Below the pieces are notes generated by a model that was given only the letters and a program-made list of their open reading frames with translations, was not told the DNA's origin and did no database searches. A program made the translations under genes and the position numbers. Below, in pieces: positions 1 through 12,417 of a stretch of 64,000 nucleotides of DNA (its first letter is position 1; every line of letters starts with the position of its first letter). Origin of the DNA: Epiperipatus broadwayi (Eukaryota > Onychophora > Udeonychophora > Euonychophora > Peripatidae); the NCBI GenBank assembly GCA_028023455.1, contig JAQFVV010000141.1:2763080-2827079 (forward strand), read 5' to 3'.

Positions 1-2344
1 ATGATTCAAATATGTGCAAAAGCTGCTTATAATGTTTATTAGGAAGCCCTAAGAAATAACATTGGAAATTATTGCTGTTTTGGAAAACTCATGTTTATCC
101 TGCAGGAGTAATGTTTATATGTTTTAATGTTTATTTGTTTGTCTTATCATCATGAGCTACATATGCGTTTCTGCTTTAAAAGTTTCAAGTATGAACTAAA
201 AAAAATAAAAAGGAACTTTTATTTTAATGACAGAAGGTTTGGTATGCATTTCTTCAATTGCATGTGATAGACATATAGATACATTTATTTATTTATTTTC
301 TTTTATGTTTAATTTGATATTAATTTGGTTTATTATTATTATGTATTTACATGCCTATCTCCTCTAGAACGTCTAGGAGATTTTGATATAAGTTATACCA
401 AACTGATAATATTTTCTTTTGTTATATTATGTAAAAATAGTATATACTCCCATGCTCATATTATTGGTGCAAATTTGGAAGCTTTATCATTATAAATTAG
501 TTGGTTATAATAAATAGATACATGAAAATATTTATGCCAGTATTGTCGAATGGTCAAGCTTACTTGATAGTATTTACGCTAATTCGATGTTCATAAATTT
601 TCATAGATATTAGATTCATATATAATTTAATTAATGCTAATACAAAATTTTATTGTCTGAGGTGATTTCAAAAATATTTTATACATGATCATATATTCGC
701 ATGTGTGTAACTATCAGAAGCTATTTTATAAGAGTTAAATTTATGCGTATTTGTTTCTATCGGTTGCAGCTGGTGCTATGTGCTAAAGATTGTGAAAATT
801 TAAGAGTCTGTCTGTTATGGATTTGTCATATATGAAATGTGTTAGATGTATTTTGAGTGGAGAGGTGATTGAAAGGATGAGCATGCTATTCAGATTGAGT
901 AACATTCATTTTATTTATTTATCTATTGAACCATGGGTGGTAGTATATTTCATTAGTTGATAGTATATGATGCGAAGTTATATTCCTTAAAGGGAAGGGA
1001 TAGATGCCACATTTGTTCTTGATAAGACGGCTGGATTCCACACCATTTGTCTCAGAAAAGTTGGCATTTATTGTGTTGATGAATTAAGTTGATGTATGGA
1101 ATCTTGTTAACCCTCACGCACGCACGTATGGAAATATTTATTTGACATTATTTTTCTCTCCCTCTTCTTTCCATGTATTTATCATCATGTAGTATATGTT
1201 AGTTATTTCAGATGAATGTTTCAGTGATTTATGTAATATACTTGAAGTTGTATTTATAATTTAATGGTTAGCTCATTGTATTATAATAATTTAATGGTTA
1301 GCTCATTGTACCATCCATATTATCAAGTTTATTCATTCCGCAAATAAACCAATAGAAAATATAATATAATCAATAAATGCATTGTGATTGTAAATTGATA
1401 AATGCGCATACATTCAGGGATATGATAAATTTAAAGATATGGAAGGAGACCATTGCTGGAATTATAAGTTCTAAGTAGCTTGTCAAATCATATCACCCAC
1501 ATTATCATTATTTCATTTATTATTATTACTGGCAATTCATCCTCCCGGTATGAATATAATATTGGATTACAAAATTTTACTTTATTTAATGCTAATTTTA
1601 ATAAAATTATTACTTAATTTCATATAGTAAGTATAAATTTGTAGGTATACGAAATAATTTCAATGGCATTAGTTGATTATTTGATACCGTTTTCTTAGTT
1701 CATTGATAGCACAGAATGGGAATAGATTATATAAACATTGGTATGTGAATATATAATTATTTTGTTGCTAATAATTTAATAAATAGAGTTATCACTATTA
1801 TTGAAATAACAGATAAGATAAAGAGCCTCCAAATATTAAGTGTATAGGATTTATGTATTTTAAATATTACTTAATCAAGCTTAGAGTTAATGTAATTAAT
1901 GTTAAATCATCATCGATGTATTTGTAAAAGAATGTGTTTTGTAATAAATGTTTGTTGAAGTAGGATTCCCTCTGAATTATTTTATCATATACATTCTATT
2001 GACTATTTCCACACACACACATATGTTCAACATAATATAATTGTAATACTTATTAGTTTAGTAGTATATGCAATCTATCTAGATAATACTGAATTAATTG
2101 ATCCAAACATTGTATAATGCCAAGATATAGATTTTACCTTGTTTAACATAGATGGTGATGTGAGATAAAAATGCACCCGATCTCTATCATTGTCCATCCT
2201 TTATTTCATTGTAATAATTATGTTTCACAATAGTCATCATTACTTAATAATCATCTTATAATAGGATTGACTTATTTATTCATCAATTAGAGCCCTGAGA
2301 TTATTTCATCATTTAAATAAACATTGGTATAGCTGTGCAATCTT
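1..2344. other. AT-rich gene-free stretch
   Basis: I see no credible coding region or RNA gene here. The sequence is strongly AT-rich with short A and T runs. The only structure I can point to is a local direct duplication at about 1255-1312. Confidence 0.6.
1255..1312. repeat. Local tandem duplication, about 28 bp twice
   Basis: The string TTTAATGGTTAGCTCATTGT occurs twice, about 30 bases apart. This looks like a recent slippage-type duplication with no evident function. Confidence 0.8.
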
Positions 2345-4195
2345 GTCACCTCACCTACAACAATAGTTCCTGTTCATCAGAGAGGATATATCACCATAGA
2401 GACTAGAAACATCTAGAAATTTATGGGTGTGGTTTCCAAAACTGTGCCACTACAGTTCCTTCTCACTACAACCTTAGGTACCATTGTCTGGTTATGCCAA
2501 ACATAACTCAGGAGGCATGAGATTCTTGTGAGCAAGCAGCAATGAATGACTGGTAATGCAAAATAAAATTGAACATTTAAATTGATCTTAATTAACAACA
2601 ATTTATTAGCAAGTTTGTCTAATATAGTTTATTATTCATATCCATGTGAAAACTCATTTTCAGTTCATATTATGAGAAGAGGTCTAGAAGCCTTTCAAGT
2701 AAGTACATGCATACAATTAATTTATGAATATTTGAGTGATTTGCTCCAGGTCTGTATGTCCATTTTAAATGGGTAAATGGGTAATATCAGCAATTCCAGC
2801 TTTGTGGAACATTTATAATTCAATCAAGTATAGATCTATATTACATATGATTTTTATTACTTTATTAAGATGTAGATATTATGCATATAAGCATGTATGA
2901 TTCATAGCATTTTATTATTTTAAGAACCATGGCAGATAGATAAATTAGTAATAATAGTAATTCCAGGTTTGTGGACCTTTTATAATTCAATCAAATATAG
3001 ATGTATATTTACATACAAAACTTTTATTATTTTAATGTGAATATAAGCATTTATAATTTGAACATATAATGCAATTGACATTTCCATATCATGTAGATAC
3101 ATGCATGTTTGGTGTTCAATTCTCTTCTTTTATTTTAAGGAAAGATAAAAACTATCATCAAATTTTGACAGAATTGAAGACTGATAAGTAAAACATTATT
3201 ACTTCAAAAAAAAAAAAAAAAAAACACACATATTGAAAAGTTTAAATAATTTTTCTAAACTAATAATATACATTTTTCTCTTTTGTTTTATAAAAATTGA
3301 TAGCCATAATTTTTATGCATATTTTATTGTAAATGAATGATTTCTAATTGCTTACCACTAAATTCGTGTCTTCATTTATTGCTGCTTTTCACAACAACTG
3401 GAGGTCTGTCTTGAAGCTGAACGGCACATTGAAACTTTAAGCCAATAAACATCACATGATCATCTCCTGGCAATATATATAGTGAGTTTTGCCTGTTTTA
3501 ACACATTGAAACTTCTAGGCAAGGCAGATAGAGAGAAAAAGCAGTCTAGCTGGTTATATTAGGTTGATTTTTCATTAGGCTGTTTGATGGTTTCATTAAA
3601 TCATTTTTCTAGTAGTCTAGTAGCTAAATCTGGTGTCAATTCATAAATATTGTGTCTAAATTAATAAATCTTGTCTCTGAATCAATTAAACAATTTCTAA
3701 TGATTTTCCAACCTATTTATATTTTTTCTCTCTGACAAATGGATTCAACTTACATGTCCTTTTGATCACATTGGTGGCAATGCTTTTTCATCCTTGTTCA
3801 CATTTATTAATCCCCTAGATCATTGGACATTTTTCCTTGGCAGGAACACACTTTTAATTAGTGACAATTTTCAATTATCTGCCTGCATGCGTTTTGCTTA
3901 TGGCATGGTGACTGGACACATTGAATTATATACTACAGCTATTCTGTCTTATAAGTTTTTTTCAATCTGATTTTATTCAAGTGCCTTTTAACTTAGTATT
4001 TTTAATAAAAATTATTGTTTTTTCTTTAATTGCACTATAAACATGTTTGATTTCTTTTTTTGACCAAATCATTATTAATTAACAAATTATCCTTTTAATT
4101 GTGGTCAAATTTTTTTAAAAATATTATTAGTCTTCCTTAAAATAATAATAGTCTGACATTACTTTAACCTAGGTCATTTTAATTGGGCGGGGGAT
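2345..4195. repeat. Interspersed repeat, copy 1 of a ~1.85 kb family
   Basis: Collinear with 15974-17990 over its whole length. Both copies start near CACCTACAACAATAG and end near GGGGGATCTT. They differ by scattered substitutions and small indels. Copy 1 has a ~19-base A run near 3208 where copy 2 has 6. No coding capacity is evident. The first ~200 bases include, in antisense, a CTCTGATG..GGAACTATTG string that resembles a hammerhead core lacking stem II. Family identity is unknown; it could be a non-autonomous retroelement or an old segmental duplication. Confidence 0.85.
2745..3085. repeat. Internal degenerate tandem units (2) in repeat copy 1
   Basis: Two units of about 170 bases each contain AATTCCAG(G/C)TTTGTGGA, then TTTATAATTCAATCAA, then ATATAAGCAT. 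The matching region of the second copy (16380-16820) has an extra unit, so this is a length-variable array inside a dispersed repeat. Confidence 0.65.
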
Positions 4196-4214
4196 CTTCT
4201 GAAATTGCCTGGAA

Positions 4215-4573
4215 ATAATTGAATTCCACATAGTATAATTTAAAAAGTTTATTATAAGATATATAAAATATCTATATATACAACAAAAAACATGAAAATA
4301 ACAAATTTTCAATAAAAAAGTTTTTTTCGATACATTTAATTTGTATCCTTTTCAATATGTTTACTCACGATTACCGTAAAACATACATATAGCGACATCT
4401 ATTTATAATACAACCAACAAAAAACAATTATTATCATCAATTATTTCATGAATACATACAATACAATATAAAAAATAAAAAATATAAAATATATAAAATA
4501 TATTCTTTCATTAATTATAGTATATTCATATATACTCAAAAACACACAAAACATTAAAATATTAACATCCTTC
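4215..4573 (-). other. 3' flank of Penelope-like fragment
   Basis: AT-rich sequence lying downstream, on the minus strand, of the endonuclease fragment at 4574-5182 and abutting the end of repeat copy 1. It is probably the 3' untranslated part of that element. I found no hammerhead core in it. Confidence 0.35.
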
Positions 4574-5182
4574 TTATTTATCTATCCAATCATCTAATTT
4601 TAGCCAATTATTAGTCAAATTAATTGAACCCTTATAAATGTTCATACAATTATTACTATTATTTTTAATATAACTAGTTTCATATACTTTTCGCCTATTA
4701 ACATTTTTCAAGTAATTTAATGCTAGTATATTTTTAGTACAATCTATTTTATGACCATATTCTAAATAATGTATAAACAAAGCAGATTTATCATCTCTCC
4801 TATTTATTGCAGCGTTATGTTCTTTAGCTCTTATTTCTAATTGTTTACTTGTATGTCCATAGTATACTCTTTTACAAATTCCACATATAATTTTATAAAC
4901 CATACCTTTCTTATATTTTAAATCATCTAATATTTTATAGTTACCTATTAATTTATCTAAATCTTTACTGTTTGCCCAACCTATATTTGTATCTTTTTTA
5001 CTATTTACATAATTTTTTAATAATGCATTATATATTTTAGGATGATATGAAATTTTTATCCATTTATTATCAGATTTGTTATTTCTATTATATTTATTTT
5101 TATAAAAAATATTATCTATACATTTACTTTTATAACCATACTTAATATATGGATACTTAATATATGGATAGTATAATTTGTA
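4574..5182 (-). pseudogene. Penelope-like element: RT-EN linker and GIY-YIG endonuclease fragment
   Basis: An open frame of ~203 codons read from 5182 down to 4574. An in-frame TAG sits just upstream, at 5183-5185. The first in-frame Met is at 4903, but homology extends upstream of it, so this is a truncated element and not a small gene. The N-terminal part has the W-I-x-x-S/P-Y linker (KWIKISYHPKIYNALL). The C-terminal part has the endonuclease: VYKIICG-IC, then VYYGHTSKQLEIRAKEH (the Y-x-G, R and E/H positions of the GIY-YIG fold), then a Y-x-K-N/N-x-x-x-N tail. It aligns by eye with the endonuclease at 61947-62429 (KWISMPF, IIYRLICGCGVQYIGES, RIKEH). The family nicks target DNA for reverse transcription. 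The reverse transcriptase domain is missing upstream, so the copy is dead on arrival or truncated. Confidence 0.82.
5141..5170. repeat. 15 bp tandem duplication
   Basis: ACTTAATATATGGAT is present twice in succession within the 5' end of the Penelope-like open frame. It duplicates five codons without shifting the frame. Confidence 0.8.
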
Positions 5183-5185
5183 CTA

Positions 5186-5800
5186 TTTATTATTATTTTA
5201 TTGTTGTTTCTACTTGGTCATGGAAATATGCTGATGAAATGGGTAAGATAAGGTAGGAAAAATGGCTACATGAATTAAGGTAAGAAAAATGGATACATGA
5301 ATTGCACCCTCCAATGTAAGGATAAGCAGATGCCAAGGTGTATACTACAAATATACCATGCCCTATGAAGTCATGAGAAAATTCCTCCTTTTTAAGCACT
5401 GCCCCTCTATGTACCTAGAGAGATTATCCCTGATGAGTATCCAGAGAAAAGATATCAGGCCCTGAGCCAGCCCTACTCATCTCCTGTGAGTCTTAGGGGC
5501 TTATACATGAGATCTATCCCAGAGACCATGGCCTATTCATGAGTCCAATATAAACTGCTGGACTATTCTAGGACCTCAATCATCTAGGTATGTATGGTGT
5601 TGAGCATATACTTCAGAGCATCATGAACCCAATGCATCCAGGCCATCTGTTGAACCATCCACCCACATCAACATGAAAACACAAGCTCATGCATCACTTC
5701 ATCTCACTCATGAACTTCTTCCACCAGCTACCATTGCTTCACTGCTCAGGATTGTAGCTGAATCTTGGCTTTGGAGACTGAGGATCATGATCAGTTCTCC
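5186..5800. other. Unassigned, moderately GC-richer spacer
   Basis: No recognisable protein. At about 5203 the string GTTTCTACTTGGTCA also occurs at 43253, next to a hairpin of the kind found at Penelope-like termini, which hints at a shared terminal sequence. A purine run (AAAAAGGAGG on the minus strand, near 5385) lies downstream of the gag-like region. It could be a polypurine tract, but no LTR could be paired with it. Confidence 0.3.
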
Positions 5801-7230
5801 TGTAAAACTCATGTGTTATATGGTGATACACTTCTGGATTGTTTATTAGGCCAGATACCAACATGATGACTTGCTTCTCTGGCTTCATTTTGTCTTTGTA
5901 GCTCATTGTTGCTATTTGTTCTTTTTATCACCCAGGTCCGATATGAAATATGTATACCTCCTCTAGAGTTTCTTTTTTTTCTCTTCGAATGTGGTGGCTT
6001 TCTTCCTCCAACCATAATGCCTTGGTAGTGAGTCATAATTATTGTAATTTAGAGGAGGCATTTTTCTTTTGTACTTGATGGCTCCAACTTTTGGTTCATC
6101 ATCTCTCCTATATGGTGATTTATTTATCATTTTGGAATCTTCTTATTTGTTAGTTGATGTACTGCAGTTACAGTAGGCAGTTACCAGTTCAGACCAACAA
6201 TCTATTCCAATCAGAATCTTCTCTATATAACTTGGAAAGCTGTAGTGGATCAACCTGATGATCTGGAGCTCTGACGGAAGATCAGATGTCAAGGCCCTTG
6301 TCTTGTCCACCTGTCTTCTAAAGAAGGGTATGTAAAGTTCTCCAGTTGGATATTTTTCCTGGGACATCTTGTATTTAATGCCTCATGACAGTCATCACTT
6401 CAGTAACAGCTTGTTTGTGCTGCTTTAAAATCCTGAAAATTTGTAGGCTGGCTGAATAGGGAAAGCCACCATGTCTGTGCCACAATCTAAAGATGGCTAC
6501 ATGTTATTCCTAGTTTTGCTTCCTCTGACATTGCATTGATGTTGAAGTACTGGTACAAACTTTTTATATATTCAATAGGTGCTTCATTGGAGCCTCTTGT
6601 AAATGTTCTTATTTTTAGGAATTGATTTACAATTCCTGGCAAATATTTGCTATCAGCACTTTCTATTTTTATCCATTTCATTTGGGTGGTCAATCTGTCA
6701 ACCTGCCCCTGCATGGATTCTTAGATTTTTATCATTTTCGTATCCATGATTTCACACATTGGTTCATCTTGACTTCTTGCTCAACTACTGACTCTTTTAC
6801 TTCTTCAATAACTTCTTTCTTAATTTGTAATATTCTGTCTTTCATTTCTTTCATTATCTTACTGATCTTTCCATTATGGCATTCACTTGCTGCTTTAATG
6901 TCTTTGTCTACTCTTTCACTTAAAGTTTCATTTGCTTCTATTATTTGTTTTTATCTTCTTATCTTTGTTAATCTCATTTTCTCTTCTCATTGTTTATGCC
7001 CTTTTTCTCTTTGCTCATCTCATATTTATTCTCTTCTTCTCTTTGTTTACAATCTTCTCTTTTTCATTCATAATTTTTAATTGCTGGCTTATCATTGATG
7101 ATCTCTCGGTTTTCTGAGCTTGTTGCTGATCTTCTTCTTTTAATTGTTTATGTTCTTGTTTTTGTTCTTTCTCAGGAAGAATGTTCTCAGTTTCTATATT
7201 CATCATTTTCTTTTTTGCTCTGCTTATCAT
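5800..7230 (-). pseudogene. Probable LTR-retrotransposon gag remnant
   Basis: Read on the minus strand, successive fragments in shifted frames look like one decayed Gag. At 7230-7015 there is a K/E/Q-rich, probably coiled-coil segment. At 6714-6487 there is a core resembling the capsid of Ty3/Gypsy-type Gag: FLKIRTFTRGSNEAPIEYI followed by LYQYF and a downstream EEAKL. Basic and polar fragments follow at 6367-6143 and 6036-5809. The frame changes between 6487 and 6367 and back by 6036, and several stops interrupt it. No protease, reverse transcriptase or integrase motif is visible. A TGGTGACCC string upstream at about 7608 (minus strand) is where a primer-binding site and leader would be expected. 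The assignment rests on motif resemblance only. Confidence 0.45.
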
Positions 7231-7477
7231 CTATTTGTATTTTGATTTTTCTTTTCTAATATTTTTACTATTTGATACATTTATTGAACTGCTCTCTCCA
7301 TCCACTCCATGATTTGGCTCCAAGGGTTTGTTATGCCTATTTCACCATTTATAGCATTCATTTTTATGTGCTCTTCTTTTTTTTATTTTTTCTATTTTTG
7401 CCCATTTCATATCACTGCTCCATGTGGGTCACTCACATTCACAGAATTGTAATTTACTTTTGCCATTTACATTCCTT

Positions 7478-7612
<135 letters not shown>

Positions 7613-10600
7613 ATTTTTGTGCTAATCTATTAAAAATTTTAAATTTAAGATATATTTGAATATGTGATGTTAATTTTGCTTATGGTAATATTTCAAAAGG
7701 TTTAATTAAAGCAATCTATGAGTATTTGATATGTGAAATTGTGCTGATATAGAGAGAGACATTTTAAATGATGATGATTATAATATATGGTTGGGGAAAA
7801 AATGGCCATAATCAATACTGCATTAATATATTTAATAAATAGGTGTTTAAAGCTAAAGGTGTTTAAAAGACAAGTAAAATTAAATACATATGTTTATTGT
7901 TGATAAAATAATATTATAAAAGAATATAAATATTTTAATTATTGTAAGTACTTAAATAGAAGACTAATATTTGATTTTAATAATATTGGATAATTATTTT
8001 AAAATCTATTATAATATCTTATTTATTTAAAAAATATTTATTTTAAAAAAATGCAATTGTTAGTTTATTTTTAGACGATGACAAGCGTTTCTTGTATTGT
8101 AAAGAACAGATGTTAGTTAAATATACACACACATGCATGGAAGTTATTTAGTGAAGTTGCAAAACTATTTTAAAAATTATGTTGTAAAATTTATAAATAA
8201 TACGTGAGTTATCACGAGATAAAAATAAAGATAAATCAATGTAGAATATTAAATCTGATTTTTAAAAGTATTGCTTTTAAAAATATAACGTATAAAAAAT
8301 ACTTAGTTTATTTTAAATAATTTGATAAAAGTTAAAATTAAAAAAAGTAAGTAAGAATATTTTAAAAAAATGTTTAATAGATTTAAATAAACGATAAAGA
8401 TCATTTAGAAATTTAGTAATGTAATAAATATTAAATAAGTCATTATTTATTTTTAATTTTGTGTTGTTGGTAAATATGTAAATAAGCCAGCAAAGTTGAT
8501 TGTTTAATCTACCAATCAAATGGGAAGTTTCTTCCAGTATAAAAGCTCAATTCAATTGTTAGGAGAGGACTCTGTGATTGATTTTTCAAGTTAATTGTGT
8601 TATTAAAAATAGCTACGTAAATTTATAGACGCTCTCAAAATCAATTTTAAAATTACAAGAGTGTCATTATAAATAATTTATAAAAGTTTTAAATGATAGA
8701 CATGCAGTGTTAACTTAATTTTTTCCCTATCGGTCGTCTTTATTAAGCTCAATTTACAAGCAAATAGTCATGGGAACATCATATATAGTGAAAATATATC
8801 GGAAACTTTACTTTAGAAATATGACAAACGCTGGATTAGTTCGGAAAATTACAAGATGGAGAAAAGTAGTATTTTGGACAGTATATAATTTTAAAAGCTA
8901 ATTACTATTGCCTATTAGAAAATAGATATTTTAAAGAATAAATACTTTTGTGTAAAGAAAGTATTTTTGCAACCTATAAATTTAAATGTATATCTTGAGT
9001 AAAGATAGTAGAAATAAAAGTAGTTTTATAAATACTTGCCTTGTTAAGTCTTTATGTTTAAAAGACTGAATGTTGATAATTTTAAAGGCAAGTCAATTGA
9101 AATATAATTAGCTAAAAATCTTAATATAATAAAATTATTATATTAAAATAATTTAAACGCTGGTCGTTTATAAATAAAGAAGCTTATTCTTACCTGGATG
9201 TTTTGTTAAGAAGTGCGCAAGTAATATGTGGACGTCCCAGTCAATTTAAAATAATTAAATGATAATTTTTCATAAACTATAGACTAATTTAAAATAATAA
9301 CTTTGAATAATATTCTAGAAAGAACTAAAACAGGATCCTATAAACTATTTTAATTTTATTTTATTTTCTTGTGGGGAACTTATTTTTTTAAAAAAGAACG
9401 TTTTCGTTTTTCATAAACTTTTAAAAAAACACGTGATGGACCGGAAACAGGAAATGGTGTGCTAGTGAAGATGTGCCTAGGATTAAAAAACTTTATGGTG
9501 AAAAGAAAACATCACTGGAGTTACGTAATATGAATTTTATTTTATTTATCTAATATAAAAGTTAAATATTATTAATCTATTAAAAATAAGATAGGTACAT
9601 TTCTTAAAATAATAACTAAAGTAATATAATAATTAATTGCATAAATTTATTTTATAATTAATATAACACGGAATATATATTAAAGAATGATCGTGAGTAT
9701 AAATGTGAATTATTTTATGAAGCTGTAATTCTGAAGAGAATTGGAAGATGGACTGTACATTAAATCATTATTGATGGTAAAAATTGTATAATAATAATAA
9801 TTTTAATGTATTTAATATGTTTTCTTTAGATCAACCGAATGATATGTTATTGTTGAATGAGTGTATGAATATTTTAAAAATACACACACATTATATTGGC
9901 AGTAACAGTTTTATTTAAATATGCATAATTTGAATTTATGATATAAATACGATACAACATTACATAAGAAGCTTAGAAATAATTATATGATTCTTTCGTA
10001 AATAAATTTTAATATTTTGTTTATGTTATAGTATTAGAATTATATTTGTTATTCATATGTAATTATTTTATTGCAAGATAGGAAGAGATCTCAAAGTCTA
10101 TATTTTATTTTTATTTTATTGGATAAATTAAGTTAAGTTTTATGTAGAAGTTTATATTTGAATTGAAGATTTACTGAATATAGATGACGTAGTATAAATA
10201 GTTTGGATAATTAGTTTTTTTATTATTTAAAATCAGTGATTATTTTCCGGAAAGTTTAACTAAGTTTTGGAGGATGTTTTTGTAGATAGAAAGTTATTAA
10301 GAAGGAGTAGAATAACACATAAAGTAAAGTAATAATTTTACATAGAAAAGAATCATAGAATTTATCTAATATAATACTTTATGAATTTGAAATTGATTAA
10401 TAATTTAAATATTATTATTTTTAACAGTACATATATGTAATGCATATTTGATAAAACATGTAGCATGAATTGTATTAACTGAAATATAAAATTATAATCA
10501 ATTATTTGTTATTACATTATAAAGATACATTAGTTTCTATATTATGCTATTAGAATAATGCTGATAGTAAAGTAAACACATACTAGTACATGATGAAATG

Positions 10601-11118
10601 AATAACAGTAATACTTAAGTGATGTAGCAGTTTAATTAATAAAGTTTAATTGTTTACATATGCTACATAAATATTATTTACATAAATTTTTCTGTGTAAT
10701 AATTGAAGTTCATTGATATTTATTTAAAGTCTAAGTTCTGAAAACATACTTCAATGTTATTAATACAGCATTTTAAAGGATGTATAATTACTTATTAGGA
10801 GTATGAGTTAATAACAGTGTAAACATATTGTATTATTATTTTCTTATTTTATTTTCTTTGTTTTTATAATTTTGAAATGTAAATATTGTAAATAAATTCT
10901 TAGTTGAAGTTAATGTAAATAAATTTGTTTAATTTGTTTAAAAGTGTGTCGAGTTCATTATTTTACACCACAGCATTTGACAGCAGATAATTTGAAGAAA
11001 CATAATATTTGCACAATGTGAATTTATTAATATTATTTTAGAAATAAATACAATATATTCCTGATATCATTTTATAAGAATTGATTGATATTAACATATA
11101 ATATTACAATGGTCATAG
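7613..11118. other. AT-rich gene-free stretch
   Basis: About 3.5 kb with very high A+T and no open frame resembling a protein. I recognised no repeat shared with other parts of the window. Confidence 0.55.
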
Positions 11119-11131
11119 AGTAATTATAATG
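11119..11131. repeat. Left 13 bp target-site duplication of ribozyme composite
   Basis: AGTAATTATAATG, identical to 12405-12417. The pair flanks the whole head-to-head composite of hammerhead monomers, so the composite appears to have been inserted as one piece. The last G overlaps the first base of the internal sequence. Confidence 0.8.
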
Positions 11132-11301
11132 TTAAACCACTAAACATCACATGATCACTATCTCATACTAGCACAATAATTGTTATTAAACAATTCAAAA
11201 CAAAACAACACTCTCCATATAGTAGTGCCATCTTGTGCTAACAAGAGCAATCAATGGATGCCAGAAGGCTTGTGCATAAAATCCCTATCTAGTGCCTACT
11301 C

Positions 11302-11360
11302 ATCCAATATCCCCAGACTAGTTTCTGGCTTGTGGCCTTCATCAGTGAGGAGCCTTGGAT
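11302..11360 (-). ncRNA. Type I hammerhead ribozyme, minus copy
   Basis: Identical in sequence to the two plus copies over 59 nt. The core is CTGATGA, a stem II hairpin (GGC/GCC with loop CACAA), GAAA, a minimal stem III (AC/GT with loop TA), then C at the cleavage position in a GTC triplet. Stem I is open-ended and has two helical parts, TCCTCA with TGGGGA and ATCCAA with TTGGAT, separated by a small internal loop. The 10.1/11.1 pair of stem II is A·A instead of the usual G-C. Confidence 0.85.
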
Positions 11361-11765
11361 CTGAGAGCACTGCACCTAGATCTTAGGATCTAATGCAACC
11401 CTCCAGCACCCACCTTTTAACTCTATTTAACTACAAAACTATGAGAATGAAATTGAAAACACTATTAATATTTTCAATCCAAGCTCAATAGCTTATATAG
11501 TCATATGGGTCTGAACTCAATTCAGTACCCATACATTTTGGTGTCTTTGGCTCTTTAACAACCATAGCCAACACTATCCTATTAGGCAGGATTGGTGTTA
11601 AACCACTAAACATCACATGATCACTATCTCATACTAGCACAGCTTGGATTGAAAATATTAATAGTGTTTTCAATTTCATTCTCATAGTTTTGTAGTTAAA
11701 TAGAGTTAAAAGGTGGGTGCTGGAGGGTTGCATTAGATCCTAAGATCTAGGTGCAGTGCTCTCAG

Positions 11766-11824
11766 ATCCAAGGCTCCTCACTGATGAAGGCCACAAGCCA
11801 GAAACTAGTCTGGGGATATTGGAT
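11766..11824 (+). ncRNA. Type I hammerhead ribozyme, plus copy 1
   Basis: Same fold as the minus copy: CTGATGA at 11780-11786, GAAA at 11801-11804, minimal stem III ACTAGT, predicted cleavage after C11810. Stem I pairs 11766-11771 with 11819-11824 and 11774-11779 with 11811-11816. A very short stem III is typical of the hammerheads reported from Penelope-like elements and animal retrozymes. These usually act as dimers, which fits the neighbouring direct copy. Confidence 0.87.
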
Positions 11825-12231
11825 GAGTAGGCACTAGATAGGGATTTTATGCACAAGCCTTCTGGCATCCATTGATTGCTCTTGTTAGCACAAGATGGCA
11901 CCACTATATGGAGAGTGTTGTTTTGTTTTGAATTGTTTAATAACAATTATTGTGCTAGTATGAGATAGTGATCATGTGATGTTTAGTGGTTTAACACCAA
12001 TCCTGCCTAATAGGATAGTGGTGGCTAAGGTTGTTAAAGAGCCAAAGACACCAAAATGTATGGGTACTGAATTGAGTTCAGACCCATATGACTATATAAG
12101 CTATTGAGCTTGGATTGAAAATATTAATAGTGTTTTCAATTTCATTCTCATAGTTTTGTAGTTAAATAGAGTTAAAAGGTGGGTGCTGGAGGGTTGCATT
12201 AGATCCTAAGATCTAGGTGCAGTGCTCTCAG

Positions 12232-12290
12232 ATCCAAGGCTCCTCACTGATGAAGGCCACAAGCCAGAAACTAGTCTGGGGATATTGGAT
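12232..12290 (+). ncRNA. Type I hammerhead ribozyme, plus copy 2
   Basis: Identical to the copy at 11766-11824 and 466 bases downstream of it. Cleavage is predicted after C12276. With the upstream copy it would liberate a 466-nt RNA running from 11811 to 12276. Confidence 0.87.
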
Positions 12291-12404
12291 GAGTAGGCAC
12301 TAGATAGGGATTTTATGCACAAGCCTTCTGGCATCCATTGATTGCTCTTGTTAGCACAAGATGGCACTACTATATGGAGAGTGTTGTTTTGTTTTGAATT
12401 GTTT

Positions 12405-12417
12405 AGTAATTATAATG
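12405..12417. repeat. Right 13 bp target-site duplication of ribozyme composite
   Basis: AGTAATTATAATG, a perfect match to 11119-11131. Confidence 0.8.

Larger units (their letters stand above)
11131..12404. mobile_element. Retrozyme-like composite of ~466 bp hammerhead monomers
   Basis: The element consists of one minus-oriented monomer plus ~47 bases of a second (11131-11642), joined head-to-head to about 1.65 plus-oriented monomers (11643-12404). The monomer period is 465 (GTTAAACCAC at 11131 and 11596) or 466 (CTTGGATTGA at 11643 and 12109; ribozyme cores at 11766 and 12232). Each full monomer contains one type I hammerhead. The predicted cleavage sites in the direct pair are 466 nt apart, which would release a unit-length RNA. 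Metazoan retrozymes and Penelope terminal repeats are known to have tandem hammerhead monomers; a joined inverted composite bounded by one 13 bp duplication is less usual. The 68-codon open frames seen in both orientations (11180-11386 and 11740-11946) are the same repeat read twice and are not genes. Confidence 0.85.

Noticed and set aside
5431-5465. CTGATGA followed by GAAA (possible hammerhead)
   Set aside because: No stem II or stem I pairing can be drawn.
6250-6290. CTGATGA string
   Set aside because: Lies in the gag-like remnant; stem II and GAAA absent.
6622-7117. Plus-strand hydrophobic open frames
   Set aside because: They are the antisense of the K/E/Q-rich gag-like segment; Phe/Leu/Ser content is the mirror of Lys/Glu codons.
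11180-11946. Two identical 68-residue open frames in opposite orientation
   Set aside because: Same hammerhead monomer present in both orientations; the ribozyme lies within the frame and no protein is implied.
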